From NCBI RefSeq assembly GCF_042659445.1, contig NZ_JBHSSR010000009.1: a DNA stretch of 64,000 bases; one strand, written 5' to 3'. The position numbers were made by a program, and so were the translations under genes. This stretch comes from Macrococcoides epidermidis (GTDB lineage: Bacteria; Bacillota; Bacilli; Staphylococcales; Staphylococcaceae). Positions within the stretch are counted from its first letter, which is position 1. Each line of letters opens with the position of its first letter. Of this stretch, positions 1-8,720 are shown piece after piece. The notes beneath the pieces are model-generated. The model saw only the letters and a list, made by a program, of their open reading frames with translations, had not been told where the DNA came from and made no database searches.

Positions 1-1077
1 GTTAGCAGGGTATTCAGTAATAATTTCACCATCTAATTCGTATGCCGTACAGATTTTAACAGTTTCTAAACCTGTTAATACATCAATAGAGTTAATTGAT
101 AAATCTGTAATACCACTCGCACGACGTGAATGACGTAATACAACTGAATCAAACCAACCTACTCGGCGTGGACGTCCTGTTGTTGTACCGTATTCACGAC
201 CTACTTCACGGATATGGTGCCCATCTTCATCGAATAGTTCAGTTGGGAATGGCCCATCTCCTACACGTGATGTATAAGCTTTACATACGCCTACAACTTT
301 ATCAACAAAAGTTGGTCCTACACCAGTACCAACTGTTACGTTACCTGCAATCGGGTTACTTGATGTAACAAATGGATACGTACCATGATCGATATCAAGC
401 ATCACACCTTGTGCACCTTCAAACAATACTTTTTCTTCTGCTTCGAAAGCGTCATCTAATACTTTTGCAGTGTCCACTGTGTATTGTTTCAATCGTTGTC
501 CTGCAGCAAAGTAAGGTTCAAAGATTTCATCAAAAGTGAATCCTTCAGCATTGAACATTTTTTCGAATAATTCATTTTTAGCGTTTAAGTTTTCTTCTAA
601 CTTTGCTCTAAATGTTTCTTCGTCCAATAAATCAGCCATACGAATCCCGATACGTTGTACTTTATCAACATATGCCGGTCCAATACCTTTTTTCGTTGTA
701 CCGATTTTATTGTCGCCACGCTTTTCTTCTTCTAATTCATCTTGTTTTAAATGGTACGGTAAAATAACTTGGGCACGATTTGAGATACGTAAGTTATCTG
801 TACTTATACCACGTTCATTTAATGCATCTAATTCTTTTAATAAAGCAACCGGATCTACAACAACGCCATTACCGATTACTGATAATTTATCTGAATAGAA
901 AATTCCTGATGGTACTAAGTGTAATTTATACGTTTCTCCACCGAATTTAATAGTATGACCTGCATTATTACCACCTGAAAAACGAGCAATCACATTTGCC
1001 TGTTCAGCTAAAAAATCTGTGATTTTACCTTTACCTTCGTCTCCCCACTGCGTCCCAACAACTACGATTGATGACAT
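1..1077 (-). CDS. purA: Adenylosuccinate synthetase, 3' end cut by window edge
   Basis: PurA joins IMP and aspartate using GTP to make adenylosuccinate, the first step from IMP to AMP in the cytoplasm. The first 359 codons are visible; about 70 C-terminal residues should lie beyond position 1. The N-terminus reads MSSIVVVGTQWGDEGKGKI, containing the family GTP-binding loop GDEGKGK, followed by the IMP-binding GGNNAGHT segment and a KKGIGPAY stretch. The start at 1077 is preceded by a GGAGGT ribosome site. A PurR-type box lies just upstream, which fits purine control. The gene follows dnaB on the same strand, but a hairpin separates them. Confidence 0.97.
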   Translation of the reverse strand, partial: MSSIVVVGTQWGDEGKGKITDFLAEQANVIARFSGGNNAGHTIKFGGETYKLHLVPSGIFYSDKLSVIGNGVVVDPVALLKELDALNERGISTDNLRISNRAQVILPYHLKQDELEEEKRGDNKIGTTKKGIGPAYVDKVQRIGIRMADLLDEETFRAKLEENLNAKNELFEKMFNAEGFTFDEIFEPYFAAGQRLKQYTVDTAKVLDDAFEAEEKVLFEGAQGVMLDIDHGTYPFVTSSNPIAGNVTVGTGVGPTFVDKVVGVCKAYTSRVGDGPFPTELFDEDGHHIREVGREYGTTTGRPRRVGWFDSVVLRHSRRASGITDLSINSIDVLTGLETVKICTAYELDGEIITEYPAN

Positions 1078-1145
1078 GCGTGCACCTCCAAATTTTCTTG
1101 ACTAACCTTAGCCATTCTATCAATATATAGCTGAAAAATCAACCA

Positions 1146-1191
1146 AAAACCGAACATTAATAATTATACATAATTTTTCCTCATGAATTAA
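1146..1191 (-). promoter_or_regulatory. purA promoter with PurR box
   Basis: On the minus strand a TATAAT -10 (1163-1168) sits 17 bases after a weak -35, TTAATT (1186-1191). Directly downstream, overlapping the expected transcription start, the plus strand reads AAAACCGAACATT (1146-1158), which matches the Gram-positive PurBox (A-rich, CCGAAC, then A/T). PurR represses when purines are plentiful. I see only one good box; a second inverted box, usual in Bacillus, is not obvious. Confidence 0.6.
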
Positions 1192-1341
1192 GGTTTTATG
1201 TATTTAGGAATGTATAAATGAATATTTTTCTTTATTGCATTTGATTTATACTGTTTTTTCGTTTTGAAATTTAATATTTTTATTCAAAAATCAATATAAT
1301 AAGTACAAACATTCATGAAATTTATTTGTAAATTACAAACA

Positions 1342-1387
1342 AAAACACGTACTTTAAATATATCCTTTGATTTAAAGTACGTGTTTT
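1342..1387. terminator. Hairpin terminator after dnaB
   Basis: A perfect 17-bp inverted repeat (1342-1358 with 1371-1387, arm AAAACACGTACTTTAAA) lies just beyond the dnaB stop. It has A-rich and T-rich flanks, so it can act as an intrinsic terminator for the gdpP-rplI-dnaB transcript and separate it from purA. The rest of the 319-base gap holds only the purA promoter. Confidence 0.8.
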
Positions 1388-1396
1388 ATAGTTTTT

Positions 1397-2794
1397 TTAC
1401 ATCATATCCGCATGTGCATAATCAATATCAGTAAATTTGTTATATTGTTTCAAGAAGTGCAGTTTAACAGTCCCTGTAGGACCGTTACGCTGCTTGGCGA
1501 TAATAATTTCTATCTCCCCATTCTCATCTTGTGCACCTGCATCAACTTCCACTTCTTCGCCATCTTCGCCTTGTCCACGGTTATAATAATCATCACGATA
1601 CAAGAAGGCAACAATATCCGCATCTTGTTCAATCGATCCGGATTCACGAATATCACTCATCATCGGACGCTTATCTTGTCGTTGTTCTACACCACGAGAT
1701 AACTGAGATAAAGCGATCACAGGACATTCTAATTCACGTGCTAATGCTTTTAACATACGTGAAATTTCAGAGACTTCTTGTTGTCTATTTTCACTTGAGC
1801 GACTTCCAGACCCTTGAATCAACTGTAGATAGTCAATCAATATCATATCCAGTCCATGTTCCTGATGAAGTCGTCTGCATTTTGAACGGATATCTGTAAT
1901 ACGAATCCCTGGCGTATCATCAATAAAAATATTTGTTCGAGATAATTTACCAACAGCGACTGTGAAACGATTCCAATCTTCTCCGTCCATCTGTCCAGTA
2001 CGCAGACGATTTGAATCAACATTCCCTGTGCTACAAATCATACGTGTCGCAAGTTGATCCGCACCCATCTCAAGACTAAATATCGCTACCGTATACGGAT
2101 GATCATTTGTAGCCACCTGTGTGGCAATATTTAAAGCGAACGCTGTCTTCCCAACTGATGGTCGTGCAGCAATAATAATCAGATCATTACGGTTAAAACC
2201 TGCAGTCATCTGATCCAGGTCACGATATCCGGTTGGTATGCCTGGCGTTTGCCCTTTATTATTATCAAGTTCTTCCGCATTATTAAAGACTTGTGTTAAC
2301 ACGTCTTTAATTTCTTTAAATCCATCTGCGCCTCGATTGGTTGATACTTCCATTATACGTTTTTCAGCATCTGCAAGTAATGTTTCCAAATCAAGTGACT
2401 CATTATACCCATCTGCCATAATACTATCAGCAACATGAATTAAACGACGCTTTACAGCATCACGGTAAACAATATCCACATAGAAATCAACGTTTCTAGC
2501 AGTAGGAACTTTCTCTGACAATTCAATAAGATAAAGTTCACCGCCACTCGCTTCAAGCGTTCCGTCCTGCGTCATTTGATTCATAACAGTGATGATATCT
2601 ACAACATCGTTTTGTTCAGATAAAGTAAGCATTGCCTGGAATATATTCTGATGACTTTGTCTGTAAAAATGTAGCGGCAATAATGTTTCAAGCACAGAAG
2701 ATAATACTTCATTATCAATAAAGATAGCACCTAATACAGATTGCTCAGCTGTTAAATTAAAAGGCAGTTTCTTACCTTCAAGATAATCTGACAT
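1397..2794 (-). CDS. dnaB: Replicative DNA helicase DnaB-type
   Basis: This hexameric helicase (called DnaC in Bacillus subtilis) unwinds DNA ahead of the replication fork. At 465 residues it has the family's normal length. An N-terminal DnaB domain (about residues 10-110) precedes the RecA-like ATPase domain, with Walker A ARPSVGKTAF near residue 210, a Walker B-type MILIDYLQL and the conserved SQLSRGVEQR. A GAGGA ribosome site precedes the ATG at 2794. It lies 18 bases after rplI and is the last gene of the yybS-gdpP-rplI-dnaB order known from staphylococci. Confidence 0.97.
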   Translation of the reverse strand: MSDYLEGKKLPFNLTAEQSVLGAIFIDNEVLSSVLETLLPLHFYRQSHQNIFQAMLTLSEQNDVVDIITVMNQMTQDGTLEASGGELYLIELSEKVPTARNVDFYVDIVYRDAVKRRLIHVADSIMADGYNESLDLETLLADAEKRIMEVSTNRGADGFKEIKDVLTQVFNNAEELDNNKGQTPGIPTGYRDLDQMTAGFNRNDLIIIAARPSVGKTAFALNIATQVATNDHPYTVAIFSLEMGADQLATRMICSTGNVDSNRLRTGQMDGEDWNRFTVAVGKLSRTNIFIDDTPGIRITDIRSKCRRLHQEHGLDMILIDYLQLIQGSGSRSSENRQQEVSEISRMLKALARELECPVIALSQLSRGVEQRQDKRPMMSDIRESGSIEQDADIVAFLYRDDYYNRGQGEDGEEVEVDAGAQDENGEIEIIIAKQRNGPTGTVKLHFLKQYNKFTDIDYAHADMM

Positions 2795-2812
2795 ATTATC
2801 CTCCTCGAAATT

Positions 2813-3259
2813 TTATTCTGCTGTAACGTGAACTTTTAATGTACCACTTACTTTATTATGTAATTTAACCGGTACATTCGTATAACCTAGACTTCTGATA
2901 CCATCATGTAAGTCCATTTTACGTTTATCAAGTTTAATACCGTGTTGCTTATTTAAAGCATCAGCTACTTGTTTAGAACTTACAGATCCAAATAAACGGC
3001 CACCTTCACCTGATTTCGCTGTTACTTTTACTTCCAGTGATTCTAATTTCTCTTTTAGTTTTTCCGCTTCTTCTAATTCATGTTGCTTATCTAACTCAAC
3101 ACGTTTCTTTTGTGCTTCTAACTGCTTTAAGTTTCCTGGTGTAGCTTCTACAGCATATTTATTCTTTAATAAGAAGTTATTTGCATAACCTACTGGTACT
3201 TCTTTAATTTCGCCTTTTTTACCTTTTCCTTTAACATCTTGCGTAAATATAACTTTCAT
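2813..3259 (-). CDS. rplI: 50S ribosomal protein L9
   Basis: L9 binds 23S rRNA near the L1 stalk and helps maintain reading frame. The 148-residue product starts with MKVIFTQDVKGKGKKGEIKE, the recognisable L9 N-terminal domain, followed by a long charged helix (about residues 42-75) and a C-terminal domain with GGRLFGSV. The length is typical. The start codon lies two bases after the gdpP stop, so translation is probably coupled, and dnaB follows. Confidence 0.97.
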   Translation of the reverse strand: MKVIFTQDVKGKGKKGEIKEVPVGYANNFLLKNKYAVEATPGNLKQLEAQKKRVELDKQHELEEAEKLKEKLESLEVKVTAKSGEGGRLFGSVSSKQVADALNKQHGIKLDKRKMDLHDGIRSLGYTNVPVKLHNKVSGTLKVHVTAE

Positions 3260-3261
3260 AA

Positions 3262-5229
3262 CTAATCTTCTCCTTCACTTTGTTCATTTATAGTTTGTTG
3301 TAATTGCAAAATTGCTTCATTGATCGTGACATTTTCAAGTTGTGTTGCAGCATTTGATAAATGACCACCGCCACCCATACTTTCCATAACAAGCTGAACA
3401 TTTATTTCTCCTAACGATCTCGCAGAAATACCGATGACATTCTCTTTTCGCTCTGCCACCACAAAAGATGCTTCAACACCTTCGATACCTAAAAGCTCGT
3501 CAGCAGCTTGTGCAACAATAACCGGATGAATGATCTCACCTACCGGGCCATGCGCAATTGCTATGCCATTATCTTCTAACTGCACGGTACGAATAATTTC
3601 TGAACGTTTAATATACGTTTCAATATCATCCTTTAAGAAATGCTGACAAAGAATCGTATCAGCACCATGGTTTCTTAAGAAACTTGCTGCATCAAATGTT
3701 CTGGAACCTGTACGCAGCGTAAAGTTACGTGTATCAACAATAATACCGGCAAGCATTACCGTTGCCTCTAAACGCGTCAACTTATGTTCTGTCGGTTGAT
3801 ATTCCAGTAATTCAGTTACAAGCTCTGCTGTAGAACTTGCATATTGTTCCATATACACAAGCAGTGGACTATCGATAAATGATTCACCACGACGATGATG
3901 ATCGATCACCACTTTACGATACGCTTTATTTAATATACTTTCATCAATCACCATTTCAGGTTTATGTGTATCTACGATAACCAATGTCGTCTTCTTCGTC
4001 ATTAAATTCCATGCTTCTTCAGAAGACACAAATATTTCATCGAGCTCAGGTTTTTCTGCAATTTCAGCCATAACACGGGATAAAGTATCATCAACATCAT
4101 AATCATTTAAAATGATATTTGCCTTTAAATTGTTCATCTTAGCAAAGCGTGCAACACCAATTGCAGCACCGATCGCATCCATATCAGGACGTTTATGTCC
4201 CATAATAATGACGTTTTCACCCTCGATTAAAATATCGCGGAGTGCATGAGAGATAACACGTGCTCTAACGCGTGTACGTTTCTCCATAGGATCAGTTTTA
4301 CCACCATAGAATCGAACGTTTCCATTCATGTTCTTAATCGCTACCTGATCGCCGCCACGGCCAAGTGCTAAATCTAAACTTGATTGAGCTAAAGTACCAA
4401 GATCCAGTAAATTTTCAGAACCTTCACCAATACCGACACTCAAAGTGATATGTGTTTTGATTTCTCGACTTTTATCACGAATATTATCTAATAAATTAAA
4501 TTTTGTCTCTTCAATTTTATGTAAGATCTTTTGATTAAAGAACATCATATATTGATCTGATTGGTAACGTTTAATGTATACGTTATTTTCTTCAGCCCAT
4601 TTATTAATTTCAGTCGACATCATACTATTAATTTCCGTACGTTGTGCATCAGCCATGTTTTGTGTAATTTCATCAAAGTTATCCAGGAACAATATTCCAA
4701 TAATAGGTTTAGCTTCATCATATAATTGTTCTATTTCAACTTTATCGGTAATATCGAAGAAATACAAAGTATTTAAATTTTCACCATATGTTACTTTAAA
4801 TTTGTAAGATTCAAAGTTGGCAGTAGCTTCTTTTACGCCTGTATTTTTAAGTTGATTCAGCAAATTAGGAAACAAATCATGAATAGATTCTGAAATAATA
4901 GGGGCAGTAATCTTCTCATTAATAAAATGATTATGCCATTCAATATGCTCATTTTCATCTAAAAGAATGACACCGATGGGTAATTCACTAATTGCATAAC
5001 GTTTTCCCTTATCAATAGATGTTGATAAATTCGCAATATAAGATTCGTTGTGTCTGATACCATATCTTAAATAGAAAAGACTGATGCACGTGATGACAAA
5101 AAGTATGCCGAATGTAACCATCGCTGTCATAGGATGTACCGTATAAAGTATTCCTGTGACAATAAAAGCTGCGAGACACATAACAATAAATGGCATAATT
5201 AATGTTTGCTTATTGTACTTTCTATTCAT
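3262..5229 (-). CDS. gdpP: Cyclic-di-AMP phosphodiesterase GdpP
   Basis: GdpP degrades cyclic-di-AMP and so affects potassium balance, wall stress and beta-lactam tolerance. The 655-residue protein has two N-terminal membrane segments (about 12-54), a PAS-like sensor region (about 75-155), a degenerate GGDEF domain (about 170-300) and a DHH/DHHA1 phosphodiesterase part. Visible catalytic motifs are GHKRPDMDAIGAAIG, VIVDTHKP, VVIDHHRRG and the late GGGGHLSNAA. All expected motifs are present and I see no truncation. It lies 24 bases downstream of the yybS-like gene and directly upstream of rplI. Confidence 0.96.
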   Translation of the reverse strand: MNRKYNKQTLIMPFIVMCLAAFIVTGILYTVHPMTAMVTFGILFVITCISLFYLRYGIRHNESYIANLSTSIDKGKRYAISELPIGVILLDENEHIEWHNHFINEKITAPIISESIHDLFPNLLNQLKNTGVKEATANFESYKFKVTYGENLNTLYFFDITDKVEIEQLYDEAKPIIGILFLDNFDEITQNMADAQRTEINSMMSTEINKWAEENNVYIKRYQSDQYMMFFNQKILHKIEETKFNLLDNIRDKSREIKTHITLSVGIGEGSENLLDLGTLAQSSLDLALGRGGDQVAIKNMNGNVRFYGGKTDPMEKRTRVRARVISHALRDILIEGENVIIMGHKRPDMDAIGAAIGVARFAKMNNLKANIILNDYDVDDTLSRVMAEIAEKPELDEIFVSSEEAWNLMTKKTTLVIVDTHKPEMVIDESILNKAYRKVVIDHHRRGESFIDSPLLVYMEQYASSTAELVTELLEYQPTEHKLTRLEATVMLAGIIVDTRNFTLRTGSRTFDAASFLRNHGADTILCQHFLKDDIETYIKRSEIIRTVQLEDNGIAIAHGPVGEIIHPVIVAQAADELLGIEGVEASFVVAERKENVIGISARSLGEINVQLVMESMGGGGHLSNAATQLENVTINEAILQLQQTINEQSEGED

Positions 5230-5253
5230 TGTGACACCTCATTAAATTATTTA

Positions 5254-6174
5254 TTACTTAAACTTTTTCGGCACTCTTTTCTTTAAGTTTACCATCAAAT
5301 CAATAATTCCGAAAAGTTGCGTAATGGGCGCGTATAAAAACGCGATAAAGAATATAAAAGCTTTGACAATCGGATGAATCTTTCTCATCTTTATAAAATA
5401 GCTGTATAAAGATAATCCTTGAATGAATAACATCCACTCTAATACATATCTTAAGTTTATCACGATTCCGAGTGGAACATAATCAGTTTCTGATATTCCA
5501 AAATGCGCTAATAGTACAAATAAATAAATAATTAATAGTACTTTCGGCATCTGCCATGTAGATAACGGTCTAAAGTTAGGTGTTGCAATCTTAAACTGGC
5601 GTAATGCAGGTAAAGTTATCACCAATTGTAATAAGGCTAATAAAAATAGCGCTAAAATAACAATTCCAGGCACTTGTTTAATCACTTCATTCATACTTGT
5701 ATTAAACATTTCTAACTGATAAGCAGGAATTGTGCCTTCTTTAACACCTTTAGACAAGTATTCATTATAAATATCAATTGTTGGCTTAAACCACGTCTGT
5801 ACTTTAGGTAAATAGTCAGTTACCTGAAGGAAGATAATCGATACAAGTGTATATATACTATAAAAAACTGTAAGGATATATAGCATGCGTTCTTTTGATG
5901 TACGTTCTATCAATAATTGACCTATGATATACCCAGCAAATATCGATCCCATTATGACCTGCATCGTAAATATCGACATAAAAATAGTAATAAGTATTAC
6001 GATTAAGCTCATGATATAAAAACTATTACGCGACCTGCAGAACAAATATACAGTCGGTAAAAGCAAAAACGGAGCGATAATGAATGCCATAAATGGCAAG
6101 AAATTTATCAGTAACGTTGCCATCATCATAATCATCGTAACGATAATTGTCTTACTTAAATCAAACTTCAACAT
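5254..6174 (-). CDS. yybS: YybS-like DUF2232 membrane protein
   Basis: This 306-residue protein has about eight hydrophobic helices, beginning with a long N-terminal hydrophobic stretch after MLKFDLSKTI and ending in a basic tail (KKRVPKKFK). Composition, length and position directly upstream of gdpP match the YybS/DUF2232 family found at this place in Bacillus and Staphylococcus. The family's molecular function is not established; a transporter-like membrane fold is the usual description. The symbol rests on synteny as much as on sequence. It is the first gene of the yybS-gdpP-rplI-dnaB cluster. Confidence 0.85.
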   Translation of the reverse strand: MLKFDLSKTIIVTMIMMMATLLINFLPFMAFIIAPFLLLPTVYLFCRSRNSFYIMSLIVILITIFMSIFTMQVIMGSIFAGYIIGQLLIERTSKERMLYILTVFYSIYTLVSIIFLQVTDYLPKVQTWFKPTIDIYNEYLSKGVKEGTIPAYQLEMFNTSMNEVIKQVPGIVILALFLLALLQLVITLPALRQFKIATPNFRPLSTWQMPKVLLIIYLFVLLAHFGISETDYVPLGIVINLRYVLEWMLFIQGLSLYSYFIKMRKIHPIVKAFIFFIAFLYAPITQLFGIIDLMVNLKKRVPKKFK

Positions 6175-6267
6175 AAATTCTCACTTTCTAAAAAATATTT
6201 CTATAACTATTCTATTTTACAACTTTACTTAAAATACCTCAATGTATGTACATTTTTATTAAAAATA

Positions 6268-6299
6268 CAAAAAAAGACTACCTAATAATTAGGCAGTCT
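6268..6299 (-). terminator. Terminator of the YceI-family gene
   Basis: AGACTACCT (6275-6283) pairs with AGGCAGTCT (6291-6299), with one wobble pair. On the minus strand the stem is followed by a run of T, and it lies 12 bases past the stop of the YceI gene. Confidence 0.8.
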
Positions 6300-6311
6300 A
6301 AAAATTATTAA

Positions 6312-6899
6312 TTAACCTTCGATTGAGAATTCCGCACCAACTTCAAATTTAACGTCTTTACCAACCATAACGCCGCCAGTTTCTAACGCTTGGTTCCAAG
6401 TTAAACCATATTTTTCACGGTTGATTGATCCTGATACTACTAAACCAGTCACATCTCCACCAGTCATTGGGTTTTTGTGAACTCCGTTGAATTCTAAATC
6501 AAATGTTTCTTCGTTTGTTACATCTTTGATTGTTAAGTCACCTGTGATTGTGTTGTTTGTTAATGATTTAGATACGAAAGTGATTTCTGGGTATTGTTCT
6601 ACATTGAAGAAATCTCCAGATTTTAAATGACCATCACGATCAGCATTGTTTGTATCAATTGAATCAACTTTAACTGATGCTTTAACATTTAAAGAAGATA
6701 AATCATTGATATCACCAGTAACTGTTGCATCGAAATCTGTAAATTCTCCCTTAACTTTTGAAACCATCATGTGTTTAATCGAAAAGTCAATTCCTGAGTG
6801 TGTTTTGTCTAAAGTAAAGTTTGTCATTGTTAAATTACCTCTTTCGTTATTTGTTTTAGTTTTTGTTGCTTTGTCTTTACCAAAAAGTTTTTTAAACAT
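6312..6899 (-). CDS. YceI-family polyisoprenoid-binding-like protein
   Basis: YceI proteins are lipocalin-like beta-barrels that bind isoprenoid-type lipids. The core begins MTNFTLDKTHSGIDFSIKHMMVSKVKGEF and ends in the usual GxxVGxxVKFEVxAEF pattern. The open frame has an extra 24-residue basic N-terminus (MFKKLFGKDKATKTKTNNER) with no signal peptide, so the protein should be cytoplasmic. I chose 6899 because the promoter -10 lies only 35 bases upstream and an AGGA site precedes it. The internal ATG at 6827 also has an AGAGGT site and would give a normal 171-residue protein. It is a single-gene unit. Confidence 0.88.
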   Translation of the reverse strand: MFKKLFGKDKATKTKTNNERGNLTMTNFTLDKTHSGIDFSIKHMMVSKVKGEFTDFDATVTGDINDLSSLNVKASVKVDSIDTNNADRDGHLKSGDFFNVEQYPEITFVSKSLTNNTITGDLTIKDVTNEETFDLEFNGVHKNPMTGGDVTGLVVSGSINREKYGLTWNQALETGGVMVGKDVKFEVGAEFSIEG

Positions 6900-6924
6900 A
6901 TGTAATCATTCCTTATTTCTAACT

Positions 6925-6962
6925 TATATATTTAATATATCAGATATATTAAATATATACAA
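6925..6962 (-). promoter_or_regulatory. YceI promoter inside a 17-bp-arm palindrome
   Basis: On the minus strand TTGTAT (6957-6962) and TATATT (6934-6939) form -35 and -10 elements 17 bases apart. The same bases form a perfect inverted repeat of 17-bp arms (6925-6941 and 6943-6959) around one central base. A repressor bound there would block the promoter. The cognate regulator is unknown; MarR-type regulators often use such AT-rich palindromes. Confidence 0.6.
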
Positions 6963-7023
6963 GTATAAAAAATATATTATTTTGTTTTTTTATTTTTTTG
7001 ATTACCATATGTTTAAAATAAAA

Positions 7024-7056
7024 AGACAAGATACCTCTTTTACAGATACCTTGTCT
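7024..7056 (-). terminator. Terminator of serS
   Basis: AGACAAGATA (7024-7033) pairs with TACCTTGTCT (7047-7056), with one wobble pair. On the minus strand the hairpin is followed by T-rich sequence and lies 35 bases past the serS stop. Confidence 0.7.
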
Positions 7057-7090
7057 AAATTATTTTAAACAATTTATTTTTTTATCCAGA

Positions 7091-8362
7091 TTATTTAATA
7101 ACTGTTTGTCCGCCCATGTAAGGAACAAGTACTTCCGGAACAGTAATTGAACCATCTTCATTTTGATAGTTTTCAACAACTGCTGCAAATGTACGACCTA
7201 CAGCAAGACCTGATCCGTTTAATGTATTCACAAATTCAGCTTTCGCATCTTTATCACGTTTGAAACGAATGTTTGCACGTCTCGCCTGGAAATCAGTCAT
7301 ATTTGAACAAGAACTAATTTCTTTATATGCGTTATAGCTTGGTAACCAAACTTCAACATCATATGTTTTTGCTGCTCCAAATCCAATATCACCAGAACAT
7401 AAATTAATCGTACGATAAGGGATTTGTAATTTTTCTAATATTGCTTCAGCATGACGTGTCATCTCTTCTAATGCTGCAAATGAATTTTCAGGTGTTTCAA
7501 AACGAACCATCTCAACTTTGTTGAATTGGTGCATACGAATTAAACCACGTGTATCACGACCCGCTGATCCCGCTTCACTACGGAAACAAGCTGTCATCGC
7601 AGTAAATTTAGTCGGTAACATGTCAGATGTCATAATTTCATTGCGATAAAAGTTTGTTAAAGGCACTTCTGAAGTAGGGATAGTATATAATCCTTCTTTT
7701 TCAACTTTAAATAAGTCTTCTTCAAACTTCGGTAATTGACCCGTACCGAACATAGAATCAGCATTTACAAGTTGTGGTGTCACCATCTCCTGATAGCCAT
7801 TTTCACGATGAGTATCCAGCATAAAGTTCATTAAAGCACGCTCTAGACGCGCACCATCTTTAGTTAGGAACGCAAATCGTGCACCAGATACTTTAGCAGC
7901 ACGTTCAAAATCAGCCATCTTTAAATCTTCAACGATATCCCAGTGTGCTTTCGCTTCGAAATCAAACTCACGTGGTGTACCCCATTTACGTACTTCTACA
8001 TTATCATCTTCATCTTTACCGAAAGGTGTTTCATCACTTACCAAGTTAGGTAAACGTACTAATTTATCACGTAAATCTGTAGATACTGTATTTAATTCTG
8101 CATCGATCGTTTTAATCTCATCACCAACTGCGCGCATTGCTTCGATTGCATCATCTGCATTTTCTTTATTACGTTTTTTAAGTGCGATTTCTTCACTTGC
8201 TTTATTACGTTTTGCTTTTAACTCCTCAGTCTGTGCAGTCAATTCACGTGTTTTTGAATCTAAATTTAAAATTTCATCGACGATTGACGTATCAATACCA
8301 CGCATTTCTAATTTTTTCTTAACAAACTCAGCATCATTTCTAAATAATTTAATGTCTAACAT
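7091..8362 (-). CDS. serS: Seryl-tRNA synthetase
   Basis: SerS charges tRNA-Ser with serine. The 423-residue protein has the N-terminal coiled-coil arm (about residues 30-100, rich in K and E) that grips the long tRNA variable arm. The class II catalytic core follows, with motif 2 (TACFRSEAGSAGRDTRGL, about 265-285) and motif 3 (GSGLAVGRTFAAVVENYQ) near the C-terminus. Length is normal. A GGAGG site precedes the ATG at 8362. The gene is monocistronic and has a T-box leader upstream, so uncharged tRNA-Ser should raise expression. Confidence 0.97.
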   Translation of the reverse strand: MLDIKLFRNDAEFVKKKLEMRGIDTSIVDEILNLDSKTRELTAQTEELKAKRNKASEEIALKKRNKENADDAIEAMRAVGDEIKTIDAELNTVSTDLRDKLVRLPNLVSDETPFGKDEDDNVEVRKWGTPREFDFEAKAHWDIVEDLKMADFERAAKVSGARFAFLTKDGARLERALMNFMLDTHRENGYQEMVTPQLVNADSMFGTGQLPKFEEDLFKVEKEGLYTIPTSEVPLTNFYRNEIMTSDMLPTKFTAMTACFRSEAGSAGRDTRGLIRMHQFNKVEMVRFETPENSFAALEEMTRHAEAILEKLQIPYRTINLCSGDIGFGAAKTYDVEVWLPSYNAYKEISSCSNMTDFQARRANIRFKRDKDAKAEFVNTLNGSGLAVGRTFAAVVENYQNEDGSITVPEVLVPYMGGQTVIK

Positions 8363-8394
8363 GTTGATTGCCTCCTAATTTTATTTTTGGGTAC

Positions 8395-8632
8395 AAAAAA
8401 ATACCACATCCCCAAAAGGGACGTGGTATTTACGCGTTGCCACCCTAATTAATAGTTAAAACTTTCGTCTCAACTATTCTCTCCATTACATAACGGCTCA
8501 TCACCGGTTTGCCAAACTTTAATTATGGGTAGAATTTCATGTATGTAGTATCATAGCTTTCACCAACCGCTATGTCTCTAAAAATTACCTCAACATTACT
8601 TATCCCAAATGACAAATTTATTATCTTATTTG
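8395..8632 (-). promoter_or_regulatory. T-box leader of serS
   Basis: The minus strand carries the conserved T-box core AGGGTGGCAACGCG (around 8432-8445), which pairs with the tRNA acceptor end. It is followed by a strong terminator (8401-8412 with 8418-8429, then seven T). The upstream stem I region contains GGTTGGTGAAAGC and a likely specifier codon TCT (8531-8533, serine) followed by A. Uncharged tRNA-Ser would stabilise the antiterminator and let serS be read. The exact specifier assignment is inference from position. Confidence 0.9.
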
Positions 8633-8637
8633 ATAAT

Positions 8638-8682
8638 ATAGTATCATATAGATATAAGAATGACAACTATTTATGTCATTCT
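8638..8682 (-). promoter_or_regulatory. serS promoter and flanking inverted repeat
   Basis: On the minus strand TTGTCA (8661-8666) and TACTAT (8638-8643) are 17 bases apart and would start transcription just before the T-box. A perfect inverted repeat, AGAATGACA (8657-8665) with TGTCATTCT (8674-8682), covers the -35 region. It also lies upstream of the divergent nnrD gene. Confidence 0.6.
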
Positions 8683-8720
8683 ATAGCGAATAAGGATATC
8701 ACATTATAAGGAGAATAATA

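Noticed and set aside
6646..7068. A 140-residue plus-strand frame across the YceI start and promoter
   Set aside because: It runs antisense through a clear gene and then through the palindrome and serS terminator. There is no ribosome site or recognisable domain.
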